NCBI RefSeq assembly: GCF_029784155.1
Contig: NC_073692.1
Span: forward strand, 237,478,503-237,542,502
From: Uranotaenia lowii
Taxonomy: Eukaryota; Arthropoda; Insecta; Diptera; Culicidae
DNA length: 64,000 bases
Direction: 5' to 3'
Below are positions 1 to 10,616 of the stretch, in pieces (within the stretch, counting starts at the first letter, position 1; each line of letters begins with the position of its first letter). The notes beneath the pieces are model-generated. The model worked only from the letters and a program-made list of their open reading frames with translations. It searched no databases and had not been told where the DNA came from. The position numbers and the translations under genes were made by a program.

Positions 1-1420
1 AAAATTCCTCCAAAACAAGGCATCTACTTATGTATTCAACACAGGTGTGAAATGTGCAGAAAAGTGAGGACCAGTTCATACCACCCAGAAAATTTATCGT
101 CGCCAGATTTGAACTACTGATTAAAATTTTATGAATTAGATAATAGCAAACTTCAAAACTTATGTATATACAACACTAAATGTATGTATTCTGTCACTAA
201 ATCATTTAACAAGTCACAAAATGTCACAAAATGACACAAATTTGCCCAACAACCGGTAGAATATCGTTAGCTGATTAGCATAATCATTGAACCAAAAGGT
301 CGAAGAAAGGTTGCACAATCGATATGCACTTACAGTTGCGAACGGTATCACCACTTCAGGCTTAGTATAGCACAGACAAGTGTCACTTGGCGGCGTATTC
401 CAAAATCAAAATAAAACGGCACGCGCTCCCGAAGCTCAAGTTCCGCACTCGCTCAAGTACTTTCACGGACTGAACGCAATCTCTGGGATTCTAGAACGCC
501 ACCCGCCCTCTTTTCGCTTTTGATCCGTCCAGTCTACCCCACATCATCGAGTCGGGTCGTCCACCAGCACTTATCAGCCCCAATGACGGCCTTCAATTCC
601 GGAACCCATCCATCCACAATGTAAGTCGTATGCAGGAATACCAACTCCACAACACACTATACAGTAAACGGTTTTGTTTTTGAAGTCCAACGAAAGTACC
701 CATATCAATATTACACTATGTGTGTTAACTCACTCTGACACAGAGAGAGAGAAAGAGTGCGCGCGCGTTTGATTGATGCGAACTAGCTTGGGAATACAAA
801 CCGCAATAAAAAATCTCTTCTCTTGAATATGAATCTCTGTTATTAAATTTTTTCGAAAAAAGGCAAACTCAGATGACTGCAAAACAATAATTGTCTCTGT
901 TCGGATAATACATACTAAAGCTGAAGTGACACAACTCGCTGTATGTAGGCCCTATGGTTGATCTTTTTGAATATCGCGTGTTTGATCAATGTGGGAAAGC
1001 GTGATTCAGGAAAATACAGCTTCATTCATTGATTCTTGCAACTGGTGTTGCTTAAAAGTTTCGCGCGTAGATTTATTATCGAACGAAATGAAGTCCGATG
1101 ATTCACTGTGGGCTTCCCAGAGACCATCCAAAACCCGAGGCCATCCTGTCACGTAGAATTATATATTCGTCTTCTTTCGGGGAGTGATAAAGAACCAAAG
1201 AATGGGTGAAGTTTCATTAAAACGATAAGTTTTAAGAAAACTATTCATAACTCTGCCTACAAATTATGTACTCTTTCAGTCTGCAGTTGATTCAGATGGT
1301 GTATTTGAAGAAATTTGTTAAATTTGAGTACATACATACTATGAAATCACTAATCAATATGATCACTATGATAATCACTAATCATATTTCATCAGTCAGA
1401 ACTTATGTCTAGTCCCGGAG
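1..1420. other. AT-rich non-coding sequence
   Basis: No gene or known repeat family is recognised here. A short purine tract of GA repeats followed by alternating GC lies near 738-768. A more GC-rich patch at 361-640 is listed separately as a weak promoter and first-exon candidate. Confidence 0.5.
361..640 (+). promoter_or_regulatory. Possible promoter and short first coding exon
   Basis: This patch is clearly more GC-rich than its surroundings. An ATG at 583 opens a 38-base frame that runs into a consensus splice donor (GTAAGT) at 621, leaving phase 2. An initiator-like CAGTC lies near 530, but a DPE-like GGTCG downstream of it is about 3 bases out of register, and the Kozak context is poor. 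No following exon can be assigned with confidence. This could be the first exon of a plus-strand gene with a very long intron, or chance. Confidence 0.22.
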
Positions 1421-2262
1421 AATTACTTACTTTACTTAATGATCCCGCGCCGATTCTCCGGTGGTCGTGGTAAAAGACCTCCACTGTTGACGATCCGGAA
1501 CCAGCGTCTTCACTGAATCCCAGTTAAGATTCTCGTCAACTCGGATTCGGATTTCGGTGGCTAGGCTTCGCCGCCACGAACTTCTGGGTCCGCCTCTCCT
1601 TTGATGTCCCTCTGGATTCCATTCAAGTGCCTCTTTGCAAATCTTGTTCTCATCTCTTCGCAGCGTGTGCCCAATCCATCTCCACTTGCGTTCCCGAATC
1701 TCGATTTCTAGCGCCTTATGATGACACTGGCGATGTAGTTCCTTATTTATGATCCAATTACCAGGCCACCAAGCGCGGACTTTCTCAACTTGTTGCCCAG
1801 CTGCCATGAAACTGGAGGGATTTCCCGTGTTGATCTCCAACGACTTGGTCTTTCCGACATTGATTTCGAGATCGGCTGTCTTGGAGCTTTCGGTGAGGTC
1901 TTCGAGGTTGCTCTGCATGTCTTGTTGTCTTGAGCGAGCAAAACCATATCGTCAGCCAAGTCAAGGTCGTTCAGCTGCTCCATTGTCGAATCGATCCAGT
2001 CAAGATCTCATCCATTACGATGAGGAAAAGTTGCGGTGATAAGATACATCCTTGTCTCACTCTATCAGTTACCGGGATTGGTTCGGACAAGGCACCGTCG
2101 TGCAAGACTTCGAACGAAAATGCCTCGTACTGTGCTTTGATGAGATGGACTAGTTTCTCTGGGATCCCTCCGAGGGATTCCCTCGTCGTCTAAGAGCAGC
2201 CCAGATGTTTTCGTGGTTGAATCGGTCAAATTCTTTTTCGAAATCAACGAACATCAGTAGAT
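1421..2262 (-). pseudogene. RTE-like LINE reverse transcriptase, C-terminal fragment
   Basis: Read on the minus strand, this encodes the second half of a LINE reverse transcriptase. It starts at motif A (FVDFEKEFD), continues through a QGC..SPQLF segment, then an LADD box (the usual F/YADD motif) at about 1940, and ends with the charged tail WRWIGHTLRRD and a following Gly/Arg-rich stretch typical of RTE-like insect elements. At least two frame breaks and a stop after the IRQW segment show that it is dead. It ends in a short TAAG/TAAAG tail near 1425, as expected for a LINE 3' end. The 5' part is absent. The fragment at 11462-12440 covers the preceding part of a similar protein and may be the same family. 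Confidence 0.8.
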
Positions 2263-2267
2263 GACAC

Positions 2268-2460
2268 AATTAACACACGACGTATTAAACGACACGACAC
2301 TTAACGTTCTTACAAACGGAAAAGGGATACAAAATTACCTTTTTTGTCGACCGGTTTCGGGCTTGATGTTGCCCATCTACAGGACGATGTCCAACTGATC
2401 ACACGAAGAAATTACTGGCAGGATCGTACTACGAGTGTCGTAGTATCCGTCGAAGGATGG
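2268..2460 (-). repeat. Penelope-type terminal repeat-like piece with hammerhead-like core
   Basis: On the minus strand, positions 2392-2345 hold a CTG-AGA-like segment, a GGGC/GCCC stem closed by an eight-base loop, then GAAAC and CCGGTCGAC. That order resembles the hammerhead ribozyme core carried in the pseudo-LTRs of Penelope-like elements. The first core box is not the canonical CTGATGA, so activity is doubtful. A hairpin around ACTACGA..TCGTAGT lies at about 2428-2447. The assignment to Penelope is inference from this pattern and from the GIY-YIG fragment at 10617-11460. Confidence 0.35.
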
Positions 2461-2479
2461 TTCAGTGATGTCAACCTTC

Positions 2480-2620
2480 CAGATTTTGTCTGGATCTTCC
2501 AGACTTTTTGGGCTTTTGCCAGACATTTTTTCAGGTTTCCAGACTTCCAGACTTTTGTCATTTCTGCCAGACAATTCCAGACTTTTGTGTTTGGACGTAA
2601 ATTGTTCTTAGAAACTATGA
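2480..2620 (+). repeat. CCAGACTTTT short-motif repeat cluster
   Basis: The motif TTCCAGACTTTTG and close variants (GCCAGACATTTTT, TTCCAGACTTCC) recur at least six times in 140 bases. A related CAGACATTTT run occurs at about 10525-10570. It has no coding meaning and looks like part of an old repeat. Confidence 0.5.
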
Positions 2621-3926
2621 AAATTCAAAATGGTCATGGTAGAAAATGACAGGAAATGATTAGAATTTATGAATTATGAATTTAGAAGTGGTTGAAAAAG
2701 GTATTAACTATGGCAAATGCTTCAAGATGTAGTCCAACAGAATATGTAACTGCCCCAGGGCTAGAAGCGACCATGCGGTAAAAAAGTAGGTCAAAATAGT
2801 TACTTTGAAGTAAAATTAGGGTAAAATAAGTGACCAGATCAAGACGAAAACTAACTAAAAAATGACATTAAAAACTAAAACAAAACGTTTTTTCGGAAGG
2901 CTGTTGGTCTAGCTTGTAGCAAAACAATATGTTGGACAAAAGAGGAACATTTTGAATGAGCTTAGATAATTAAAGAATAGCGACCGCAGAATCCTAAAGT
3001 CCTAAACAAACAATGGGAGGGAACCAAAAGATCGTACTGTAAAGACTAGGACAACTTAGCCCGACAAGAACTTCGAGTTTATCCATTTTTCTTTGAAATA
3101 AAAACCCACAAATTTTAAAAATTATATTGAAAAAAGTTAACAATTCGAAATAAATTTACAGAAAAAAAAATTTCAACAAAATTGTTATATGTGAGAGATC
3201 TACAAATGCAAATAAAAAACCAGCACATGTTAAACGAAAAGTTCAAAAAATTTACTTGAAATTTAGTTAAGATTTACATTTATAGAAATTTCATTTCATG
3301 AAAGAGTCATGAAATTAAAAATTGGGAGGACCTCATGAAAAAGTGACAAACAATGATAGAGGTTTGAAAAAAGATAAAGGACAAAATGACAAAAGATTGA
3401 CAATGACTTAAAAAAGCTTAGCGAAAAAATTGACTTAAGATGATAATAACACAAAAAGATTAAATAATTTTACGAGACTAATCTTCAAGGTAGAATATAA
3501 TTTTTCAAATTTAAAACTAACTCAAAAAGAATTTACTTACAAAATGGAACATTTCCTAAGAGATTCACTGCAGACTTTATTGCATGATTTACATATCAAT
3601 CATTAGAAAGATTTACTAGAAAAAAAAAAAGATGTTCAAAAAGGAAGGAATTTAAAAAAAAAATATTCATAAATGATTTAACACGACAATTTCTTTAAAA
3701 AGTTAACAGATCCAAGAAACACCTCAGAAATATTGTATCCATCCAAGAAACACCTATAGGAATATTGTAGAAAATATATCAGTAAACCTCTTAAAAGGTA
3801 CAACAATTACTGAAAGTTATCGAAAACTTCAAAAAGGCTTTGAAATCTATGTATATCTACCAATCTTTCAAATGATTCGAAAATGTCTAGAAATAAGGAA
3901 ACTTATTATTTACATAGTATTCCGTC

Positions 3927-6206
3927 TCACGACATAACTTGACGAACATAATTCCTAAAATTCACTCGGTCCATGGCAACCGTTCTCCAATTTCTCGGGC
4001 ACCCCACGTTCGCCAGATCACGCTCCACTTGGTCTAACCACCTCGCTCGTTGCGCCCCCGCTCGTCTTGTTCCTACCGGATTCGTAGCGAACACCTGTTT
4101 TGCAGGACAGTCGTCCGGCATTCTCGCAACATGTCCCGCCCAGCGTATCCGGCCAGCCTTCACCACCTTCTGGATACTGGGTTCGCCGTAGAGGCGCGCG
4201 AGCTCGTGGTTCATCCTTCGCCTCCACACTCCGTTCTCCTGTACGCCGCCAAAGATGGTTCTTAACACTCGTCGCTCGAATACTCCGAGTGTACGCAGGT
4301 CCTCCTCGAGCAATATCCATGTCTCGTGCCCGTAGAGAACAACCGGTCTAATGAGCGTCATATACAGGTTACACTTCGTGCGAGGGCTAAGTCTTCTCGA
4401 CCGCAGTTGCTTGTGGAGTCCATAGTAGGCACGACTTCCGCTGATAATTCGCCTCCGGATCTCACGGCTGGTGTCATTGTCTGCGGTCACCAGTGAGCCG
4501 AGATAGACAAAGTCTTCGACTATCTCCAGCTCGTCGCCGTCGATCGTGACCTTGTTATTACTGGACAAGCGGGTTCGGTCGGTCTCGGATCCGCAGGCCA
4601 GCATGTACTTCGTCTTGGACGTATTAATCATCAACCCAATCCTTCCTGCTTCGCGTTTCAGTTTGCGGTAGATCTCCTCCACCGCCGCAGGTGATCTGCC
4701 GACTATATCAATGTCATCGGCAAAGCAGATAAGTTGACTGGATCTGATGAAAATCGTGCCCCGCATTTCGCCCACCGTTCGTCGAATAACACCTTCTAGC
4801 GCCACGTTGAACATCATGCAGGATAGACCATCACCTTGTCGAAGCCCCCTGCGTGATTCGAATGAACTCGACAATTCACCCGAAATCCGCACACAGCACT
4901 GCGTTCCATCCATCGTCGCCTTGATCAGTCTGATCAGCTTCCCGGAAAAGCCGTTCTCGTCCATGATTTTCCATAGCTCGTTACGGTCGATCGTGTCGTA
5001 TGCGGCTTTGAAGCCGATGAATAGATGATGCGTAGGGACTTGGTGTTCACGGCATTTTTGGAGGATTTGCCGTAATGTGAATATCTGGTCCGTCGTAGAC
5101 CGTCCCTCCATGAAGCCGGCCTGATGACTTCCCACGAATCTGTTTGCTTGTGGCGTTAGGCGGCGGAGTAGGATTCGGGACAACACTTTGTAGGCGGCAT
5201 TGAGGACAGTGATCGCTCGGTAGTTCTCACAGTCCAATTTGTCGCCCTTCTTGTAGATGGGGCATATTACCCCCTCCTTCCACTCCTCCGGTAGCTGTTC
5301 TATGTCCCAGATCCGGATTATCAACCGATGTAGGCAATCGGCCAACCGGTCCGGGCCCATTTTGATGAGTTCAGCTGCGATGCCATCCTTCCCAGCCGAC
5401 TTGTTTCTATTCAGCTGGCGAATGGCTTCCTTAACTTCACTCATCGTTGGGAGTGGCTCCTCTTCGTCGTTGGCTACGCCGGCGATGTACCTTCCCCCAC
5501 CGTCTTGATCTCCTGCATGTGCGCCGTTCAGGTGTTCATCGAAGTGCTGCTTCCACCTTTTGATCACCTCACGATTGTCCGTCAGGATACCCCCGTCCTT
5601 ATCCCGGCACATTTCGGCTTGCGGCACGAAGCCTTTGCGGGATGCGTTGAGTTTCTGATAGAACTTTCGTGTTTCTTGGGAACGATGCAGCTGCTCCAGC
5701 TCCTGGAGCTCCTCCTCCTCCAGGCGGCGCTTTTTCTCCTGGAAAAGTCGGACTCGCTGCCTCTTCCGCTGTCGGTGATTTTCCACATTTCGACGGGTGC
5801 CTCTTTGCACTACTGCCGCCCGCGCGGCATTTTCTTCGTCCATCACCCTCCTACACTCCTCGTCGAACCAGTCGTTCCGTCGAGATCGCTCCACATAACC
5901 GATGACGTTCTCCGCAGCACTGTTGATGGCTGTTTTGATGGTATCCCAACAGTCCTCGAGAGGGGCTTCGTCAAGCTCGCCCTCTGCCGGCAGCGCTGCT
6001 TCGACCGATTGCGCGTAGTCTGCCGCGACCTCAGGTTGCTTCAGTCGCGCGATGTTTAACCGAGGCGGGCGCCGGTTTCGCTTGTTGTTCACTACGGAGA
6101 GTTTTGGGCGCATCTTCACCATCACCAGATAATGGTCCGACTCGATGTTGGCGCCCCGACAGGATCTGACGTCGATGATGTCCGAAAAGTGCCGGCTGTC
6201 GATCAA
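3927..6206 (-). CDS. RTE-type LINE endonuclease/reverse transcriptase, 5'-truncated
   Basis: This is a 759-residue open frame on the minus strand; coding similarity continues upstream of this first Met to about 6303 (KYTWRSPYQTQSQIDHVLID), where the copy is truncated. It begins in the C-terminal part of an apurinic endonuclease (SDHYLVMV). A coiled, charged linker follows (residues about 150-190). The reverse transcriptase then shows the PIYKKGD region, the HQAGFMEGRSTTDQI block, motif A near residue 394, RQGDGLSC, and CFADDIDIVG near residue 490. A GHVARM..R C-terminal segment closes it. The style fits the RTE clade (JAM1-like elements of mosquitoes), which is family knowledge rather than something measured here. 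Motif A reads FIGFKAAYD: the catalytic Asp (normally FIDFKAAYD) is Gly. With most of the endonuclease missing too, the copy should be inactive despite its open frame. It sits inside the hAT-like element. Confidence 0.88.
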   Translation of the reverse strand: MIDSRHFSDIIDVRSCRGANIESDHYLVMVKMRPKLSVVNNKRNRRPPRLNIARLKQPEVAADYAQSVEAALPAEGELDEAPLEDCWDTIKTAINSAAENVIGYVERSRRNDWFDEECRRVMDEENAARAAVVQRGTRRNVENHRQRKRQRVRLFQEKKRRLEEEELQELEQLHRSQETRKFYQKLNASRKGFVPQAEMCRDKDGGILTDNREVIKRWKQHFDEHLNGAHAGDQDGGGRYIAGVANDEEEPLPTMSEVKEAIRQLNRNKSAGKDGIAAELIKMGPDRLADCLHRLIIRIWDIEQLPEEWKEGVICPIYKKGDKLDCENYRAITVLNAAYKVLSRILLRRLTPQANRFVGSHQAGFMEGRSTTDQIFTLRQILQKCREHQVPTHHLFIGFKAAYDTIDRNELWKIMDENGFSGKLIRLIKATMDGTQCCVRISGELSSSFESRRGLRQGDGLSCMMFNVALEGVIRRTVGEMRGTIFIRSSQLICFADDIDIVGRSPAAVEEIYRKLKREAGRIGLMINTSKTKYMLACGSETDRTRLSSNNKVTIDGDELEIVEDFVYLGSLVTADNDTSREIRRRIISGSRAYYGLHKQLRSRRLSPRTKCNLYMTLIRPVVLYGHETWILLEEDLRTLGVFERRVLRTIFGGVQENGVWRRRMNHELARLYGEPSIQKVVKAGRIRWAGHVARMPDDCPAKQVFATNPVGTRRAGAQRARWLDQVERDLANVGCPRNWRTVAMDRVNFRNYVRQVMS

Positions 6207-6654
6207 AACGTGGTCGATCTGTGATTGCGTTTGGTACGGTGATCTCCAGGTGTACTTGTGTGGGAGGCGGTACTTAGAAATGAAATATCTGATATTTTCG
6301 ATTCAATTGAGTCACTTTCACAAATTCATCTTCCATTTAATACAACCAAGAGCATTGAATGCATGGAATGTTTCCTGCCATGTGATTTAATGCACTGTAC
6401 AGATTTTGATTGATGTTTTTTTTTAAATTAAGTTGAGAATTATTTTTAACAAATTCAAGCTTTAAAAGTCATAACACTTCAAATCTTGGTTAAACATGTT
6501 GTAATAGTGTCACTTGAGGAAATATTTTTCTTGACACGGATGCCAAAACGTTGGTAAAGTGTCACAAATAAACAAAAAACTAAATATTTTTATGCGAAAA
6601 ACTATTTTCGTTTAAATTCCAATTGTCATCCATATAATGTTAATGTTTAAGTGT

Positions 6655-6678
6655 AAGCGATATATCAAAGCAAAACAA
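6655..6678. repeat. Target-site duplication, left copy (LINE copy A)
   Basis: A 24-base sequence beginning AAGCGATATATCAAAG recurs exactly at 9023-9046 and brackets LINE-like copy A. Confidence 0.85.
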
Positions 6679-9022
6679 GGAGTAGGCGGGTGCTGAACGG
6701 ATAACACGCGTTTTTTTCGGTCGTGGAAATTTTGTAATAACTTTTAGAAATATTTACGAGTTTTCGAAATTCTAACTTTCAGAGAGAGTTGAAGTGATTG
6801 AGTGTTTGTACCAAATCTTCCGATGCGTAGAGTTCAAGTTGTCTAGTGAACATTTTTTCAGTAAGAACATTCAGATCAGGTTAGAGGCGTTGACTTTGAT
6901 GCAGCGCACGCGTTTTTTCGAAGTCCATAGTGTCAGAAGTGATATAACTGTGCGTTTAAGAGTGTTTTTACAAACACAAGACGAGACTAGGAAGAAAAAT
7001 GAAAATTTGTAAGATTTCTGTACTCATTTGTGTGCATCTTTTTGTATTTTGGAAGGCATCTGAGAAACAAATTTTGAAATGGATGTGGAAGCGGACATTA
7101 TTTGTTATTTTGCTACGATTGAGCGAACGTCATAAAGTTGCATACAGAGGCTTACTGCGATCACTTCAATTGGTTCAAAGTTTAAGACGTTGAAAAAGGG
7201 AAAATACATGTGTCCTGAATGAGTTTATGCCCAAAAATGCTCTGAATTTTGAGGGTTAGGCGAAAATGTCAACTGATTCTGGAGACATGGAAAAGTTTCA
7301 ATATTTTCCATGGCTTCTCAGTGTATGTGTGGGTGAAACGAGGAAGGGGGTAGATTTGTGGTGGGAAGTGAAGAAAGGCAAGTTGAATCGATGTGTGCTT
7401 GATGATGTCCCTGGGTCGGCGAAACACATTTGGCACATATTCGAATATATGTGATAACTACGAGCGAATGCAGCAAACTCGGTGAGCCAATTCCAATTTT
7501 TCGCCTTTCTGATTCTCGTTTTTTCGTACTAGTGATAGATTTTTACGTGTTTTTCTTAATCTTCAGTTAATTAAATACTTCCAATAAATTTAGATGAATA
7601 AAATAGATTTTCAACAGATTTATTATAACAAGTAAGTTTCAATTGAAAAATTCACTGTAAAGTTAACCTACTGAATGTTATTCACAGGCAACCCCCTGGC
7701 AACTTGACGTTTCCCATACAAATCGCGTGTGCCAGTTTTTTCTGGTTCTCTGGTTCTGTCAAATCGAAAATCAAGCGACTTAACATGTCGGAAGGACCCA
7801 TATGGAAATATGTTTTCTTTTAACCGATTCAACAAATGAAAAAAACGTTCAGAATTGAAAATTAGTTCTGTTATACGTAAAGTGAATCTGTTTTCAAAAG
7901 TTCAGTCGAATAAAGGGCACACAGACGTAAATCTGTATGTCCTTTATTACGTTTAAAACTTTTGGACTGATCAAAATAATTCACTGATATACGGCAGATT
8001 TTTGGGAAAAGAACCCCTTCCACCAAAACTATTGATGACGATCGTACAAAATAAATGTAAAACAAAACATTACCACAACAATCATCGAATGATTTTTATA
8101 AACTGCGATACATATGATAATTTTAGTATAACAAAACTTTCAAATTATAGCAGAACATTTCTCGGTTTATGGAAAACTGTTCCTATACAATAAATAAATA
8201 TGTAGAATATTCAATGAAAATAATAATTTCGGTTGAAATTTTTTTTCATTCATTCGAATTTTATGATTTGCACCACATTTGATAATCTGCCCTTTCCATA
8301 CGCATGGCTCGAAAAGTATGTAAACAAGCGGTACACAAGCGACACCTGCGGATTTCAATCAGGCACACGAAACTCGCCAGAACTGTCAAGTTGCCAGGGG
8401 GTTGTTCACAGGATTCCCTCCAATATTATATTGATAGTTTGAACCGCATTTGACGCTGTAAAATGCGCAATATGTTTTTATCGTTGAATTATTTTGAAAC
8501 AAGTTTTCCTGGGGGAAGGGGATTTGGGAACACTAATTATGTTTTTTTGTTCTTCTAATATTTCTTTTCAAGAGCGAGCAAAGGCGCAATATCCAAGGTC
8601 AAAGACCAGAAATGATAGTGCGTCAAAAACCGAAACTCTAAGTTACTATTACTAACCACGTTAATACAATACAGATCAAAAAGAAAATTAAGGAAATTAG
8701 GAAGGAAATATTGGAATTTTGGATTTCGGTGCAGAAAAACATCATTTCCATCCACAGAAGGACGAATGCATACGGGCCATCATCAAGGAGCACAGAAAAT
8801 TTAGCATATGTGCTTCCAACGTTAAAATCTTAGTTTTAAGTAGCCATGGAAACGTATGGTACTGTTGTCCACGTTTCTTCCTCCCTGTGTTCCAGTTGTC
8901 TTTGCGTCCAATACTGCACAGTGGGCCCGGCCTAGTTAAGATGAGTAGTAAATGTACTTTTACTACTCACCGGGATGCTGACAAGATCTGGCTGTGTATG
9001 TATCATAAGCATAAGCATAAGC
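6679..9022 (+). mobile_element. LINE-like copy A, non-autonomous, tail (CATAAG)n
   Basis: The copy is bracketed by an exact 24-base target duplication, and it ends in three CATAAG units, both typical of LINE-type retrotransposition. An ACGCGTTTTT box lies 27 bases from the 5' end (6706) and again at 6908. No long frame is present, so it is a non-autonomous or degenerate copy. Its last ~470 bases (8555-9022) match the end of the copy at 34472-36364, including the segments TATGGTACTGTTGTCC and CACCGGGATGCTGAC. A 716-bp MITE (7689-8404) is nested within it. Confidence 0.75.
7689..8404. mobile_element. MITE with 8-bp TSD (hAT-like)
   Basis: The inverted ends read CAACCCCCTGGCAACTTGAC. They are flanked by an exact 8-base duplication TTCACAGG (7681-7688 and 8405-8412). 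The element is 716 bp with no coding capacity. Eight-base duplications suggest a hAT-type transposase acting in trans. Confidence 0.85.
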
Positions 9023-9365
9023 AAGCGATATATCAAAGCAAAACAAAACAATAATCTTCCTTACTGAATCCGAGCCATTCTCTCAATTTAGGTCGTGTGA
9101 ATTACCACAGGATTTGAAAGGAAAAAAAAGGAACCCGTCAAATAATGAACGAATAACCTAATAACAACATAATGAATACATACCACTAACGTTTTTAAGG
9201 TTTTTAAAGAGTAGAAAAGGTTTAAAAAATAAGCTCAGTTGAAAGGAAATTATATACAAAATAGTGACTTTAGGGACCAAATTTCAAAAAAGTAACTTCT
9301 AAGTGACCAGCCTGAAAAAAGTGACAAAGTTACTAAAAAGTGACCAACTTCTAGCCCTGCTGCCC

Positions 9366-10500
9366 AAGTAATCATTAAGCCGTTAAAATTGGCCCTAATT
9401 TAGCCTTATAGTCGAATGTAGGACCTGCCTTCAAAGCCTGTTAAGCTCTATATTTGACTGAAGGGCTGCTCAAAAGCCACTTTTGGCGAATATTTCGGCA
9501 GATATACGGCTTGACCCCACTTTCAAAACACGCCAAGGAGAAGATGTCAAAATATTTTCCGGCAAAAAAAGAAAAAAATAGTTTTGTCCTTGTCTGCCTA
9601 AGCTGATTTATTTTCTTTGTTTTTTTTCTATCTCCCTCAAACTTGTGTTTTTTTTTTCATTGCCATTTGATAGAAGCAGGAATCGAACTTGGAATTTCAA
9701 AGACAATGTATTTATTGTTGCCCCTGCTGCTTACTCTATTTGTGCTCTTATAACAATGTATGAAAATCGGGCCTTCTTAAATGAATCATGAGTTCTGATT
9801 TGAAGGAAAACATTGGAGTAAAACAAAGTTTTGAATTTCAAATACACGTTCAATTTGTATGTTCTCAAAAATCTCAGGAACACAAGAATGTACACAGCAT
9901 TTTGAAACACTTAACTTCATGGCTCCGAAGAAATGGTCCAGAACCTGGCATCCTCACTCCACCTGATAAACAGTAATCCTAAAGAACATCGGAAATCTGC
10001 AACAAAAGTTCTTCCAGCTCTTCTTGTTTCCGGTCGGGTTCGATGTTTGGGTTGACCGTGTTTTACGAGTAACATTGCTGGCCAAATCGGGAACTCTGTT
10101 GGAATAGTCGTTGACTCTATCCTTTTCATCAGGAACGACTCCAAGAATTCCTAAACAAAATAACAATTCCCATTTCGATCGCGAAAACTTTATTCAACGT
10201 TTGTTTACAGTTCTTCTTTTCGTTCCATATTTTTTCTTCAGGTCCCAAATGTCATGTAGTACAAAGCCGCAAACAGGCATTGACTTTCATGTCACTTGAC
10301 TTCTGCAAGGCTTGGAAGCCCTATAGCACTGCTTAAAGAACCAATATACGCCTTATTTCGTTTTTTTCATCCCACAGGGCCTATATAATGCGACTTATAA
10401 CAGGGCTAAATGGTTTATTGTGTAATGGTAGTTACAGAAACAAACGATTTGTGGCTATCTGCAACATGAAGATCTGTCGACTAAAAAAAGAGGTCACGAC
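9366..10500. other. Unassigned sequence with a tRNA-SINE-like segment
   Basis: No gene is seen. On the minus strand around 9660-9790 a B-box-like AGTTCGATTCCTGC follows, about 60 bases on, a weak A-box-like stretch near AGAGTAAGCAGC. This could be the head of a tRNA-derived SINE. The rest is unassigned. Confidence 0.3.
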
Positions 10501-10616
10501 CTTCAAAAGTAAGCTATCCAAACAATTTCAGACATTTTCAGACATTTTTGCAAAATCTTCCCGACTTTTTCGAAAAATAGTTGGCAACCCTGGGATGGTT
10601 CCTTTATAATTTTTTT
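10501..10616 (+). repeat. CAGACATTTT / GGCAACCCTG repeat remnant
   Basis: A CAGACATTTT run followed by GTTGGCAACCCTGGGATGG. Similar GGTTGCCAA/TTGGCAAC ends bound the MITE at 58419-58812, so this may be an old relative abutting the Penelope-like fragment. Confidence 0.35.

Larger units (their letters stand above)
2756..9359. mobile_element. hAT-like non-autonomous element, expanded by nested insertions
   Basis: The left end starts CAGGGCTAGAAGCGACC at 2756; the right end at 9359 is its inverted match (CAGGGCTAGAAGTTGGTC). The six bases CTGCCC flank both ends (2750-2755 and 9360-9365). Terminal CAGGG is hAT-like, although only six of the usual eight duplicated bases are clear. Short GTGAC/GTCAC motifs recur just inside both ends. 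No transposase frame is present. About 4.7 kb of the span is two later LINE insertions, so the original element was near 1.9 kb. Confidence 0.6.
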
